From Opisthocomus hoazin (lineage: Eukaryota; Chordata; Aves; Opisthocomiformes; Opisthocomidae), in assembly GCF_030867145.1 (NCBI RefSeq), contig NC_134418.1, positions 374,501 to 438,500 on the forward strand: 64,000 nt of DNA. Direction: 5' to 3'. A program made the translations under genes and the position numbers. This document shows, one piece after another, positions 21,630 through 33,488 of this stretch. Position 1 is the first letter of the stretch; each line of letters starts with the position of its first letter. Below the pieces are notes generated by a model. It saw nothing but the letters and a program-made list of their open reading frames with translations. It had not been told where the DNA came from and did not search any database.

Positions 21630-21666
21630 GCCGCCATGCTGCTCCGGCGCATCGCGCATGCGCCAA
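21630..21666 (-). promoter_or_regulatory. NRF1 palindrome plus YY1-type site, unit 3 right
   Basis: CGCGCATGCGCC at 21653-21664 with the ATGGCGGC core at 21637-21630. The motif survives in the most diverged copy, where the downstream reading frame is broken. It is also the promoter nearest to M1AP (about 11.5 kb upstream of its start codon). Confidence 0.45.
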
Positions 21667-21934
21667 GCGCCGACGGCGCGCCGGAGGGGCCAGACCCTGC
21701 GCGGAACGCCCGGCTGCAGTACCGCACAGCGGCCAGAGGGCGGCGCCAGCGGGTAGGGAGCGGCGCCTCCACCCGGCTCCGGGCGGCCCCTGCCGCCTCC
21801 AGGTCGCGGCACCCCCGCACGGCTCCTTCCCGCCGCCTGGCCGCCCACCAGCAGCCCCCGCCGAAGGCTCCGACACGGCGCCGCACCCCCGCCGCCGCCC
21901 TCTCGCGGCTTTTCCCGGGACCCGATGGTCCATC

Positions 21935-22170
21935 GCGCGGCGCCGCCTCCGGACCCAGAGGACCTCTCCCCGCCCAGTGCTCCCCGCCCCCGGGCAGTCC
22001 CCGGTGCCCGCCCCCCGGCCTCGGCGCTCGGCAGGGTCGCTCGCCCTCCCCCCCCACCCTCCGCCCGCCGCCGCCGCCCGGGATGTTCGCGGTCCGAGAG
22101 GCCTGCCCCGCTGTGGTGCCGTCTGTAACCTTCACCCACAGTGACGAGGAACACCTGTTGCAGTGAGTGA
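21935..22170 (+). promoter_or_regulatory. CpG-rich edge of the array; candidate 5' exon of M1AP
   Basis: GC-rich sequence unique to the array edge. On + a possible splice donor (ttgca|GTGAGTGA, GT at 22163) follows an open stretch. M1AP has no assigned 5' non-coding exon in the window and this is the only CpG-rich region upstream of its first coding exon (about 11 kb away). The link is inference only. Confidence 0.2.
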
Positions 22171-22470
22171 CGAAGACATGGGACACGGCAGATGGTTGTA
22201 ACGTCTGGTCAGAAACACGTCTGATGGGGTGTCAGTAGGTAACAGAGATTCAATGCATGTTTATTTTAGTGTAGTTTATAGTTTTACTGAATATATTATT
22301 TAACTAGCGTATTTAATTTATGAATTCCTATATAATGTTCTGAAATGGCAAAGCTCTTTACTGATTTTGGCCTGAGATCTCCAGCATGTGTTCTTAGACT
22401 AAAATGCCTTCTGAAAAATGCAGGTTTTCCTGTAAACATCCATTTCCTAATAGATGAGAGGGCAAGGGCT
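22171..22470. other. AT-rich spacer, nothing recognised
   Basis: GC content drops abruptly at about 22,200. I see no gene or named repeat before the CR1 element. Confidence 0.5.
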
Positions 22471-23690
22471 CAAATGAGAAAAAAAAGTGACTGCATCAGT
22501 GGACAAGGGAAGAGCTACGGATGTCATCTCTCTGGACTTCTGTAAGCTCTTTGACATGGTCCCCCATAACATCCTTCTCTCTGAATTGGAGAGATACGGA
22601 TTTGATGGGTGGACTGTTCGGTGGATGAGGAATTGGTTGGATGGTCGCATGCAGAGGGTAGTGGTCAATGGCTCTATGTCCAGATGGAGACCTGTGACAA
22701 GTGGTGTCCCTCAGGGGTGCATGTTGGGACCAGTGTTTCATATCTTCATCAGTGACGTAGATAGCAGGACTGAGTGCACCCTCAGCAAACTTGCCAACAA
22801 CACCAAGCTGAGTGGTGGGGTTGACATGCCTGAGGGATGGGATGGCATCCAGAGGGACCTGGACAGGCTTGAGAAGTGGGCCTGTGTGAACCTCATGAGG
22901 TTCAACAAGGCCAAGGGCAGGGTCCTGCACCCGGGTCAGGGCAACCCCCGGTATCAATACAGGCTGGGGGATGCAGGGATGGAGAGCAGCCCTGTCAAGA
23001 TGGACTTGGGGGATGAGAAGCTGGCCATGACCTGGCAGTGTGCACTGCCAGCCCAGAAGGCCAAGCATGCCCTGGGCTGCATCCCCAGCATTGTGGGCAG
23101 CAGGGCGAGGGGGTGGATTCTGCCCCTCTGCCCCGCTCTGCTGAGACCACCCCGGGAGCCCTGCGCCCAGCTCTGGAGCCCTCAGCACAGGACAGACCTG
23201 GAGCTGTTGGAGTGGGGCCAGAGGAGGCCCCAGCAATGACCCGGGGGCTGGAACCCCTCTGCTGGGAGGAAAGGCTGGGAGAGCTGGGGCTGCTCAGCCT
23301 GGGGAGGAGAAGGCTGCGGGGAGACCTGAGAGCAGCTTCCAGTACTTAAAGGGGGTTTGTAAGACAGATGGGGACAGGCTTTTCAGCAGGGCCTGTTGTG
23401 ATAGGACGAGGAGTAATGGTTTTAAACTAAAAGAGGGGAGATTTAGACTGGATATAACAAAGAAATTTTTTACAATGAGGGTGGTGAGGCACTGGCACAG
23501 GTTGCCCAGAGAGGTGGGAGATGCCCCATCCGTGGAAACATTCAAGGCCAGGCTGGACAGGGCTCTGAGCAAGCTGATCCAGTTGAAGAGGTCCCTGCTT
23601 ACTGCAGGAGCGTTGGACTAAATGGCCTTGAAAGGTCCTCTCCAGCCCAAACTATTCTGTGATTCTGTGATGATTCTATGATTCTATGAA
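22471..23690 (+). mobile_element. CR1 LINE, 5'-truncated, 3' half of ORF2
   Basis: The open frame at 22487-23239 encodes CR1 reverse-transcriptase fragments ([29 protein letters not shown]). It is followed by the CR1 3' region (about 23,240-23,650) and a tail of ATTCTGTGATTCTGTGATG-type repeats. The catalytic F/YADD box has decayed to LANN near 22,790, so the element is dead. The frame degrades after about 23,000. Confidence 0.9.
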
Positions 23691-23759
23691 AAAACACAGC
23701 TACTTTGATGCAGAAGTGTCTGTCTGCCCTTCTCCCTATTCAGCCTCATGGGTTCCTGC

Positions 23760-23925
23760 TGTCTACCTGCATGTGCCTCTATGCGCATATGCCTGCTATG
23801 CATGCCTATGCATGCCTGTGCCTGCCTGTGACTGCATGTGCACACTCAGTGTGCCTGCAAGCACGCCTGCCCATGCCCGCCTTCGCACGCCTGTGTGCAC
23901 AGGCACGGGTGTGCAGCACGGCCCT
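23760..23925. repeat. Degenerate TGCATGCCTG-type minisatellite
   Basis: Irregular repeats of tgcatgcctgtgcctg with runs of alternating purine and pyrimidine (tgcatgtgcac, gtgtgcac). No gene is evident from 23,690 to 24,280. Confidence 0.6.
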
Positions 23926-24281
23926 GGCCACGGGGAGGAGGGTCCAGCCCAGCACCGCTGCCTGGGCTGGATGCTGTTGGAGCCGGCCCTGAGCACTGGC
24001 AGCCGGAGCCAGCTGGTGCCGGATTGCTGCCCCACTCCTAGGCACCGCTGCGGGGACCGCTGCACAGGTAACCCTGCTGCCGGCCGTCACCTGCCGTGCA
24101 GGGCTCCCCTCACACCACAGGCCCGGCATGGCTGACCAGGGAGGCCCCTCACAGGCCCAGCCTGGGTGCTGCTGGCCAGCAGTCGGCCCGAGCCCAGGAT
24201 GGCTGCCACAGGCACATCCACTGTGGGCAGGGTACCTGCGGTTGGGGAGAAGCTCCCTCCTCATCCTCCTCCCAGTGTCTG

Positions 24282-24385
24282 TAGACGTGGCACTGGGGTA
24301 CATGGTTTAGCAGTGGAATTGGTAGCGTTAGGTTAATGGTTGGACTCGATGATCTTTTCCAACCTAAATGATTCAATGATTCTAT
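24282..24385 (+). mobile_element. CR1 3' end fragment
   Basis: Contains the CR1 terminal phrases acatggtttagcagtgg, atggttggactcgatgatctt and ccaacctaaatgattcaatgattctat. About 100 bp, the extreme 3' end only. Confidence 0.8.
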
Positions 24386-24389
24386 TTCT

Positions 24390-25310
24390 GGAGGAGGAAT
24401 GGCAGAGGCAGTGTTTCACCCACTTCATCCTGCCTACACGTTTGCTGTGAAACCTGCCACGTTAACTGCACGTCCTTCTCCAGTGGGCACCCGTCATGGG
24501 CAGAGCAGCAAGGATCTGCTGTTACCACAGCACTGTGGTCGCACAGCCCCAGCGTGCAGCAGGGCAGGTTACCTAATTCAGAGACCGCAGCTACCACAGC
24601 CGCTTTAGCTCTTCCTCGCGTTCCGGACAGGACATGCCATTACAGTGAGCAGGTTCTACTGTGTCGGTCTCGTGGGCCAGAGGACAAGTGCAGCAGGCTG
24701 CTCTGTGCTGTATCACCTTACTCTGAGCATCCAGTCACAGGCCTCAGGAGTGAGGTAGTATTGCTTTCCAAAGCTTTAAAAACAATAGTACAGGAAATAT
24801 GAACATAGGAGAATGTTACAGTGAGACTGAAAATTGAGGGACTCGGAAGCCACATTCAGGATACAAGGGGTTTAGATTGTAGCCCATGATCTAAATACAC
24901 AGAACTGTGTTTGTAAGCAGCAGGCATATATTAGTATTGTAGGGATTTTATTCTTGATTAACAAGAACTGTTATTAACACATCATTAACACAAAAATTGT
25001 GCTTTCTGCCACTTGTGTCCAGTAGAATTTGTTTACTCTTTTATAAAATGACTCAAGGACAACTTCCAGACTTGAAAAATCCTAAGCTACACCTTAGGAA
25101 AACTGAAAGCCTTTGAAAAAATACATATACTAAATTATGCACTTCAGTTTATCATCTGAGTTTAAAGTATTTCGTATTCCCAATTGTCATATATGAAGAA
25201 TGCCATTCAGTAGTAATGGGGAAGTATCAGTTCCATGATAAATTTGTGAGATGCCATCTGAAATGTTTTGTGTAATTTGAATAAAATATGAATGGAAGTG
25301 AAATATGTAC
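24390..25310. other. No recognisable gene or repeat
   Basis: AT-rich single-copy-looking DNA with only short, unconvincing open frames. Confidence 0.4.
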
Positions 25311-25315
25311 AGTAA

Positions 25316-25735
25316 TGTTCAAATTGGAGCAGCTGCAGAAAAGAGTTACTAGGATGACTGGGGAAATACAGAGCCTGTTTCACGAGCTGCAACTAGAAAA
25401 GCCTTGCCTCTTGAAAGGCATGGCAAAGCTGAGCAGGGATATGGTTTTCGTCTACTGATATGTAAAAGGTGCAGATAATGAGGCAGGAGAGAAGTTATGG
25501 AAGGAAAGGATAATGCTGCCACAAGAACAATGGTATAAAATGGCCAGACACCACACCTTTAGGATGGAAATTACTGGAAGGTTTCTCATCACTAAAGCAG
25601 TGAGGTTTAGGAGTAGTCTGTCAAGAGAAACGGTGGGACAGGAGGCCCTAACTACTTTAAAAGTGAGTCTTGACAAGTTAATAAGGAAACTCCATGATGT
25701 GCTAACTGTGGTATTAAGGAAAGTTTCATTGACCA
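25316..25735 (+). mobile_element. Old, decayed CR1/L3-like LINE 3' fragment
   Basis: Phrases such as ttggagcagctgcagaaaag, aagccttgcctcttgaaaggc, agcagtgaggtttaggagtag and cttgacaagttaataaggaaactcc match the layout of CR1-type 3' ends at low identity. No tail repeat is preserved. It is much older than the other CR1 copies here. Confidence 0.45.
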
Positions 25736-25739
25736 ATCC

Positions 25740-28700
25740 CATATTCCTCATACAGCATTACATTAGTGTCTTACACATCCTATAATGAGGCTGGTTCTAG
25801 CATAACCTGAAATTATACCACTTGAGATAAATTCCAACTGGTCATCAGCATAATGTGCAACCTTCCGAAGAGCGTCAAGTGCTTTGGAGGTGGGAAGGAG
25901 GAAGAGTAAGGAGACGCAGCCCCCTGCTATGTTATTCTGCCCAGGAGCTGACAGAAGCCCCTGTGTTTTTTCTGTTTCTTGTACCAATTTATGGTTGGTA
26001 GAGGAAAGCAGTTTGAAGAGGGAGGTGTTTGAGCAGGGAACTGGCTGCTCTTCACAGCATTGTCCCCTGCCAAACTGTGGATTTCATTTGTAAATCTAGT
26101 CATGAGTTTTGCTGTGAAGCAATGCTAACTGCTGCTAGGTCTTCTGCATTACTGTACAGGTCTTGGGGCAGCTGCCTAGGAAGGGAGGCTGTAGCGTTTG
26201 GGGAATCAGTCTGCACTGCCAGCAGGTGTGTACTTCTCCTGAGGATCCAGGCCTCGGGATCTGTGAGGAGGTCTTCCTGCCCTCCTCTAGCAGCTTCTGC
26301 CTCCCTGCGGGGTGGATGTGAGAGGAGCAGCTGCTCCAAACCTCCTTCCCAAAAGCCTCTCTGCAGCAGTTCTGTCTGATTCAGCCTCTTGCTGTCCACA
26401 GTCCAGCAGAACTTGGTGTTTTTGGAGAAAGAGGATACTGGCTTCTTTGGTCTGACATTTGTGATTTCTGCATTGCTTTCGGTCATTCAGGTGCAAGCCC
26501 TATTCAGTCACGGCTAGGAAGATCCTGCGCAGAACCAAAGCAGAACCCAGAGCACGGTGTTAGATTTCTGGGTCTAGAAAAGACACCCGGAACGTGGGAG
26601 GCATGGATTCAATGCCATTCTCAGGGTGAAGAGTTCACATAAGATATCCCACCCCTCAGAAAAGTGCCCTGAGCATCAGGTTAAAGGGTATGTCAAGGTG
26701 TAATGGAAGGGGAATAACAATCCCCTCTTGCTCCATCTTGTTTCATTGCGTTGAAAAGGATTTGAAATGCTTTGTGTCAGGGAATAGGAGAAAGAAATAA
26801 AAGTGAACCTGTCTGTCTGTAAGGCTTTACTATAGAGGACAATTCTGGTCTGCTCTGATACGTGCATGTATGCTGTGATTTCACGTGCACCTACTAAAGC
26901 ACCGTTGGTGATGATTGCCTGTCTACAGTTATGTTTTGAGGCTTATCAGTTATGCAGGGTTTTATCCATTTAATGTGTATATTGACTTCATATCATTCTA
27001 GTTTCTTAATCAAGATGCCAGACAAGATGGAGTATATGCTCTCTGAGGCTTCATTAATCATACATACAATCTCAACGAAAAGATATTACAATACCTAAAA
27101 AGTTTTAATTCTGAGACTTCCAGCACATCACTCAGAAGTCCCTCATGCTAACATAGCTTTCCTCAGAGCATTCTTGACAGGTTTTATGAGTTGGCTCCTT
27201 GTTCTATAGGGGCACTTGGGCATATGCATTATGCATCAGCTTGTCCTTGTTTTGCTTTGTCTGTCAACACACTACTTGATAAGCATTCACAATCATTTGT
27301 TGCTAATTTTTAGTGATTCAGAATTAGAAAATGCCTTTTTCTAAGCTGCTATGATGTTTTTAACAGTATGATTAAGTGACTATTCTTACTAAGATTTGGT
27401 CATTTTATGTCAATAAAAGCACAAGTCTAAAGCCCGTTATTTATTATTGGTTATAGCACTGATGTATAGAAAAACATGTCATATCTTCTGTTACATAGGA
27501 TCTTGAATAATTTTATTTTCAGTTGCTTGATTTTATGCTAACTTTGTTTGTTTGTTTTTATTCTTCTCTTCATCCTGATGTTTTTTAATACATGCCTTCC
27601 TTTCTAGGCTAGGTAGACAAAAAGATATACACCAGAGACCACCCACACTGCATAGCCACTTCATAGCTCAGGCTTCTCCATGGCTTGCTGTTTTTTTCTC
27701 TAGTGAACCCACTTATTTATGCAGCTTGATCTGTTTTCCACATGAGAATATTCATGTTTCCCAGGGTCTTGAAGCTTAATCAGAAAATGGCACATTTTTA
27801 AACTGTCTAGTTTGAAACTCCAAATGAGTAATATATGAAAAAAAGTGACACAGGGTAAAACCCAAGATCCATCTCCTCCGTGAACTTGCTGTCCACAGTA
27901 AATGCTTTGGGAAGCGTGTAGGGAGAGGGTGAGTCTGTGGTGATGCTGCTGCAGACGCTCTCCCTGCCTCCAACAATTCGCAGCTCGGGGACTTCCTGAG
28001 GTTAAGGTGACATACATTCTCATCTTCTGCTGCCTCTCCTGTGCTTTTGATTGATTGCATTTGGCTATATTAAAATGCATATTATGCAAATTAGCCCAGT
28101 TTGATAAGCAACTGTGTTAAACCCTTACAAATTATTCTTCTTTGCAATGTCAGTGTTTGTGTCTTCTATAAATTTTATGAGGTAAATTTATGTATCATCC
28201 CATTTCTACCTAATTAAGTAAAAAATAGATTGCTGTATAACTGAAGTGGAAACATTTTACTGAATAATCCTCATTTATAGATTGATGAGCTCTCAATCTA
28301 TTCATTGAGTGTATTCACTGCTTCTTATAGTGTTATGGTGACTAAAAGTAAGTGTGTTTAAATTGAGGCAAATTATACTCTGCTGACACTGCTGTCTTGA
28401 CCACCTAGGCCTGTATGTAATTCTACTAAAATCTACTGATTAATGAGATTTACTTTGCATAATTACACAACTATTTTTAAATTTGTTATTGACTACATTA
28501 TACCACTGTTTCTATGAATTGGCCATAATTGTACATTACGACAAATAGGCTATTGCTATCTGATTCGTTTTGCATGCTCTTTTTTTAAACAAGAACATTA
28601 TGGTTACTGTGGAACTTGCACAGCTCCGATATGAGATAAAGGTTACCACAAATGGTTCACAGAGCTCCTGGGCACAAAGATCCCCTTTCTGAAATGTAGA

Positions 28701-28930
28701 ACTCACAGTCCTACCAGCTGCAGGTTAATATCCTCTCTAACCACTAATGGTTATCAGTGCTTTTTTGTAAATCCAAGTTAAAATATTTATTGAACACCTT
28801 TTCTGCATCATTAAAGAAAACCTTATCCTTATACACTAATAGAAGATTTATACAATTTTGAGATTGTCTTGTATTTTTGATGTGTTTAAGGAGTAGCTTT
28901 TATTATTTAATAATTTACAGAATAAGTTTT
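25740..28930. other. Long AT-rich interval without a supported gene
   Basis: The longest open frame (26100-26486 on -) has no recognisable domain. No strong splice-site pairs with conserved coding potential, no tRNA-like fold and no tandem repeat were seen. Confidence 0.4.
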
Positions 28931-28935
28931 TATTG

Positions 28936-29755
28936 TCCTTGTTTGCAGATGACACCAGGTTGGGCAGGAGTGTTGATCTGCTCGAGGGTGCCAAGTGCCG
29001 GGTGCTATGCATGGGTCACAACAACCCCATGCAATGCTACAGGCTTGGGGAGGAGTGGCTGGAAAGCTGCCCGGCGGAAAAGGACCTTGGGGTGCTGGTC
29101 GACAGCTGGCTGAACATGAGCCAGCAGTGTGCCCAAGTGGCCAAGAAGGCCAACGGCTTCTTGGCTAGTATCAGGAATAGTGTGGCCAGCAGGAGTAGGG
29201 AGGTGATTGTGCCCCTGTACTCGGCACTGGTGAGGCCGCACCTCGAGTACTGTGTGCAGTTTTGGGCCCGTCACTACAAGAAGGATGTTTTGGTGCTGGA
29301 GCGTGTCCAGAGGAGGGCAATGAGGCTGATCAAGGGTCTGGAGAACAAGTCCTGTGTCCTGTGAGAAGCAGCTGAGGGAACTGGGGTTGTTCAGTCTGGA
29401 GACAAGGAAGCTCAGGGGAGAGCTTATTGCTCTCTACAACTACCTGAAAGGAGGTTGTAGTGAGGCAAGTGTTGGTCTCTTCTCCCAAGGAGCAAGTGAT
29501 AGGACAAGAGGAAATGGCCTCAAGTTGCGTCAGGGGAAGTTTAGATTAGATATTAGGAAAGATTTCTTTACTGAAAGATTGGTCAAGCATTGGAACAGGC
29601 TGCCCAGACAAGTGGTAGAGTCACCATCCCTGGTGTAGATATGGCACTTCAGGACATGGTTTAGCAGGCATGGTGGTGATGCGTTGATGGTTGGACTTGA
29701 TGATCTCAGAGGTCTTTTCCAACCTTAATGATTCTATGATTCTATGATTCTGTAA
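28936..29755 (+). mobile_element. CR1 LINE, 5'-truncated, with internal deletion
   Basis: Starts at the reverse-transcriptase FADD box ([16 protein letters not shown]) and then jumps directly to [15 protein letters not shown], missing the usual segment of roughly 25-30 codons (xRDLDRLxxWA..MRFNK). The downstream frame is intact to ENKSC (29,350), where a frameshift follows. Ends with tgattctatgattctatgattctg. Confidence 0.9.
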
Positions 29756-29759
29756 ACCT

Positions 29760-32700
29760 GTTGACTGTTGCTGTTTGTTAGTGCCTTTTGTTCACCATTT
29801 TACGTGCATCTCCTTGCCAATAGCTTGTAACCATTATTATTGCATCTCAAGGTTTTCTTGGTTTTACTCCCTACTTCTCTGTCAAAGCAGTTGTCCTCAT
29901 AGCTGTAGGACTGTAGGCCTTAGCTACCCAGTAAGGCATTCTTAAGTTAAACTCATTATTCTCATTTTTGTGGGTTTTTTCTTCCACTTAAGAGTAAGGC
30001 TGGTTCAAAGTTTTGCTGGTTCTTACATTAGAAAGAAGATGGAGACTATCCTTAGTGTTCTTTAACCAGTGCCTTTGGTGTTGCCTCTCATTTACACTTT
30101 TCTAGGCTTGGATATGATTTAATGGTTTTGTATAACTTGAGCAAATAAAGCACATAGGATAATGTACAACTGCAGAATGTCATCAGCACTCACAACTCAC
30201 TCGATATGGCAAAGTTTTCTGTCTGTCCCTGTCTTTCTAGTTCTGAAAAATTTATGTCTTCTTGCACTGAGAAAAATGTACACCACTATTAGCAACTAGC
30301 TCTGACAGTTCATAAGTTCTGTTTTATTGAGCAATAAGTTAATGCCATATCAGCTCCCAGAAGTAGCAGTTTTCACTCATACACACTGAATTATGGTGTA
30401 ATCCACTAGGCTAAGCTCTCTGTTAGTTCACTTGCTGCTTAAATGAAGATGTGATTTTACCGTAGCAACTAGTTAGACTATACAGAATTCTTCAGTTATC
30501 TAGCCTCATCACAGCTAAGCGTAACTGGTGTAGGCTGTAAGAGAGGTGGGCAGTTTACACTGCGTGTCAAATATCATACAGAGAACTGCATATAAATCAT
30601 ATGAATATTGCTAAGCAAAGATTAATAAAGACAACATAACTATGAAGAAATTAAATTAATTCAGTTGATAAAGAGCATAACTGATGAGGGATCCATTTTA
30701 CTAAAGTATTTTAAAATAAGCATAGTCCTGTATAGTGTCAAGAGTGAGAGGATTCATTCAAATTTAGGAAAACTGTCTTTTTCAGAATCAAGACTCATTT
30801 TACTTTCTGAAACCAATGCAAATCAAAGACCCAGCTCTTCTAGATTTCTGACTGCAGGATGGATTTTGTTTCCCTGTTTGAGAAAGCACTGGGGGATTGC
30901 AGAGTTCAGTAGTGGGAAGCCTCATCACAAAAAATACAGACAAATATTTTCCCAGATTCAGTGAAGTAATTTATTAAATTCTCCTGTAAATTGTAAAGCT
31001 CCAGAAGAAACATTGATTGAAGTGGTATCTGGCAGTTTTTCATTTTCCAGTGAAATCATATCAGGTTATTAGTCAAAACAAGATACCTACACATATGTAC
31101 ATGATCTGTCTCTCTATATATAACATTTTCACCAGTTCTGAAATGTTAGCCTCAGTTTTGAAATTCAATCTGTGGTCACTGTGTTTTGCCTTCGCTGACA
31201 AACGTCCTAGAAATACAGAGTTTTTTCCTGATGATTCTTCAATCAAATAGAAATGCATTTCTTGCTCTTTTCAAGACTTACAGAAATTCTTACTGCAAAA
31301 AAGCTGGAGGCTGTTGGACATACAGTAGCTTGTCTCCCTGGTGAACATAAAAGAGTTACTTGCCTCAGATGAACATCCAACACAAATTACAGGAATGCAG
31401 ACTGGTCTGGGTTCTGACCAGAGCCCAACTGTATAAATCCAGGGTTGCTCCAAACTTTAATAAGCCTGCTGAGGATTTACACAGCTGTAGGAAGAAATAA
31501 TTTATTCTAGCTCATATTGAAAAGGTACATGCAATTGTGCAAACACTCTTCGGGGCACAAGTAGACTTCTGTGGTTACATACTACTGTTACTACCAAGAC
31601 CAAGACACATTTTAAAAGCGTTTTCTATATCTTTAGAAACAGTGCTGAGTGCTTTGTGCAGATATGTTTAGATTTAGTGAAGAGAAGATTTTAGGCAGGA
31701 TCTTTGTTCATAATGAAGAAAGAAAAAGATTTTTTTAACAGGAGAATGCTGGCTCTTGTGCTTAAGATATATGCATTGAAGGGAAATGGCAGGGGAGGGA
31801 ACAAATGTCATATTCCAGGTCTGAGGATGAGTGCATGTGAATACTTTGCCTGTAAACCTTTGACCCACACTACGAGGTGTTCACTCTGGGCCCAGGGCTG
31901 AGTTGCTTCTTCTGGTCTGTACACCTGAGGCACAGGAAAGGCACAGGACCCGACAGCATGCTCCTATGTTTGCTTCTGGCCTCTCTGCTTACTATTTCAA
32001 ATAGTAATGATCAAATTTTCTCAAAGATTGTGGGAAAGTCTCTGAAAGCAGCACCAGCTGAGCCTTGTGCATGCCGAGATATGTAGTGGTGCTGTTGGAT
32101 GGAAGGGTGGGTGTTTGAAAGGAAATGCACAAAAAGCTGTGGGGGAGAAGCGTGTCCTGACCACCCACTCTGTTCATGTGCCTAAAGGATCCGTGGTCTC
32201 TCAGGGCACTGCAACAAGAACTGCCTCTCTCCTCCCACACACAGGACCCAGGAACTAAGGAGCCCTAATCTTTCCTTTCCTTCCTTGTGCAAGCTGTTGC
32301 CTGCAACACTGACAGCACCACCGAGCTGTTCTAACAAATCTCTGTGTCATTTGGCACAGCTCTGTGACACATGGAGCATGACCACCTCCGTGTATAGGAT
32401 TCCTAGCATCTCCAGCCAACTCTGGGAATCAAAGCTGGTGTTTGGCTGAAAATAGTTTCTACTGGAGTTTCTGACATTACAGACTTTTTAAGGCTTGCAG
32501 CACTCCCATGATCTTGAACGGTATGAGATACTGCTGGGAAACCTTAGTGCTGCATTCATTGGGGCTTTTGTCAATGTAGAGAGCTAACCCCAGGTGTTAC
32601 ATACTTTGAAGGACAAAGGTCGGTTCGCCACTGTCCACAAAGTAAAATTTATTTATATGCAGTGTTTTCTTGCTGCATCATGCTAGCCTGTTTTGGATAC

Positions 32701-33195
32701 GACAGCTACTTGTCTCATACTGGGTATCAAGGACTGGGGACTGTATTCTGCTCAGACTGTTTGGGTATAATCGCTTGGCCACTGCAGAGATAGGAATAGG
32801 AGTTCAAAGGCTTGTTATCCACCACCTTCTGGAGATCACCTCTCTGCTGGAAATTGATGCCACGCACCTGAGCCATACTGAGGGATCGTGCAACATATCA
32901 CACACCTCATCCATGGGCTAGGCATGACTATGCTGTTAACATTTTTAACTGCTCCAGTTGCATCTGTAAGACTGTATCTGCTATGCATTTTCTTTAGTTG
33001 AACCATTTTGTTTTCTGACTGTACACATTTTTGCTTGTCTTTGTGTGGGTTTATCTTAGAGTATGGACAACGATTGCTTTGGAGAAAGCTGTAGAACTCT
33101 AATTCATTACTGTCTGCTACATCTCAGATTGCTTTCAAGTGAATGAAACAGAGAGTCTCACTCATTGCTATTATTTGTTCATTTTTTCTGTTCAG
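29760..33195. other. Interval upstream of M1AP, no supported feature
   Basis: AT-rich DNA with no recognised coding exon. Non-coding 5' exons of M1AP could be present but give no diagnostic signal. Confidence 0.4.
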
Positions 33196-33243
33196 ATGCA
33201 GATGGAGAGCTGGGCATCTAATACCCATGTTCAGAAGCCATGA
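33196..33243 (+). other. Upstream ORF in M1AP 5' UTR whose stop overlaps the start codon
   Basis: ATG at 33196 (and 33202 in the same frame) reads 15 codons to a TGA at 33241-33243, which overlaps the M1AP start as ATGA. A third out-of-frame ATG lies at 33227 and reads through the main start. Such an arrangement can lower or condition translation of the main frame. It assumes the exon starts at 33196. Confidence 0.5.
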
Positions 33244-33488
33244 ATTCCAGAAAATTGGTCTCAGAAACACGGAGAGCTTTTCCCGCTACTAAAGTACACT
33301 GCCTACAGCCATCGCGGATTCTCATTGTGGATGTCACAGCACCTTCCTGGACCAACACTTGTTCTGTACTCTCTGAAGCTCTGGAAAACACACTCTGTTT
33401 GGCGTGCAGTTTGACAGGCCCCTGCCGTGTTCCCTTGCTGAGCCTCTACGTGGTGCAGAACCAGCAGGAGTGTCTGCTTCCGTTTACA
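33240..33488 (+). CDS. M1AP: M1AP coding exon 1 (residues 1-83)
   Basis: The exon probably begins at 33196 after the acceptor cattttttctgttcag. 44 bp of 5' UTR precede the ATG. It ends at a GTAAGT donor in phase 0. It encodes the conserved [11 protein letters not shown] block and [15 protein letters not shown], with family Cys and Trp positions kept. The first 25 residues or so are not conserved with mammals. Confidence 0.93.

Larger units (their letters stand above)
14105..21637 (-). pseudogene. Diverged copy III of the array gene, probably inactive
   Basis: The same order of modules is spread over 7.5 kb: first exon 21637-21583, 110-bp exons 20776-20667 and 17950-17841, terminal exon from 14328, polyA signal 14126-14121. 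The first exon reads ATG GCG GCG CCC TGG TAG, a stop at codon 6, so the MAAPWC frame is broken here, although the donor has become stronger (ACCG|GTGAGG). The terminal exon differs from copy I at two positions within its 22-codon reading frame, and both changes are synonymous in that frame (GAA/GAG and GCC/GCG). The long last intron contains the 90-bp minisatellite and an LTR. Confidence 0.35.
11247..21935. repeat. Macrosatellite unit 3, diverged and expanded
   Basis: The first 620 bp or so match unit 2 at the same offset with a few substitutions. An 11-bp insertion (cgtcctcagcg, near 11877) then breaks the register. Divergence grows after about 12,355, and there is unique sequence at about 12,900-13,600. 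A second copy of the CpG segment's end and the terminal exon follows (about 13,770-14,340). Next come more than 3 kb of 90-bp-type minisatellite with an LTR insertion, a 110-bp module at 17841-17950, purine-rich DNA, an (AAAAG)n tract, another 110-bp module at 20667-20776, and a final CpG-rich segment. Homology to the other units stops at about 21,935, which I take as the right edge of the array. Confidence 0.8.

Noticed and set aside
23705-24303. Cys/His-rich frames at 23.7-24.3 kb as zinc-finger-like proteins
   Set aside because: Cys and His come from tgc/cac-rich minisatellite sequence; the spacing does not fit C2H2 or other finger patterns.
26100-26486. 128-codon open frame on -
   Set aside because: No recognisable domain, no flanking splice signals in a consistent phase; length is not exceptional for this much intergenic DNA.
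32670-32921. Possible upstream M1AP coding exon
   Set aside because: No similarity to M1AP and no splice donor in phase with coding exon 1, which already has its own start codon.
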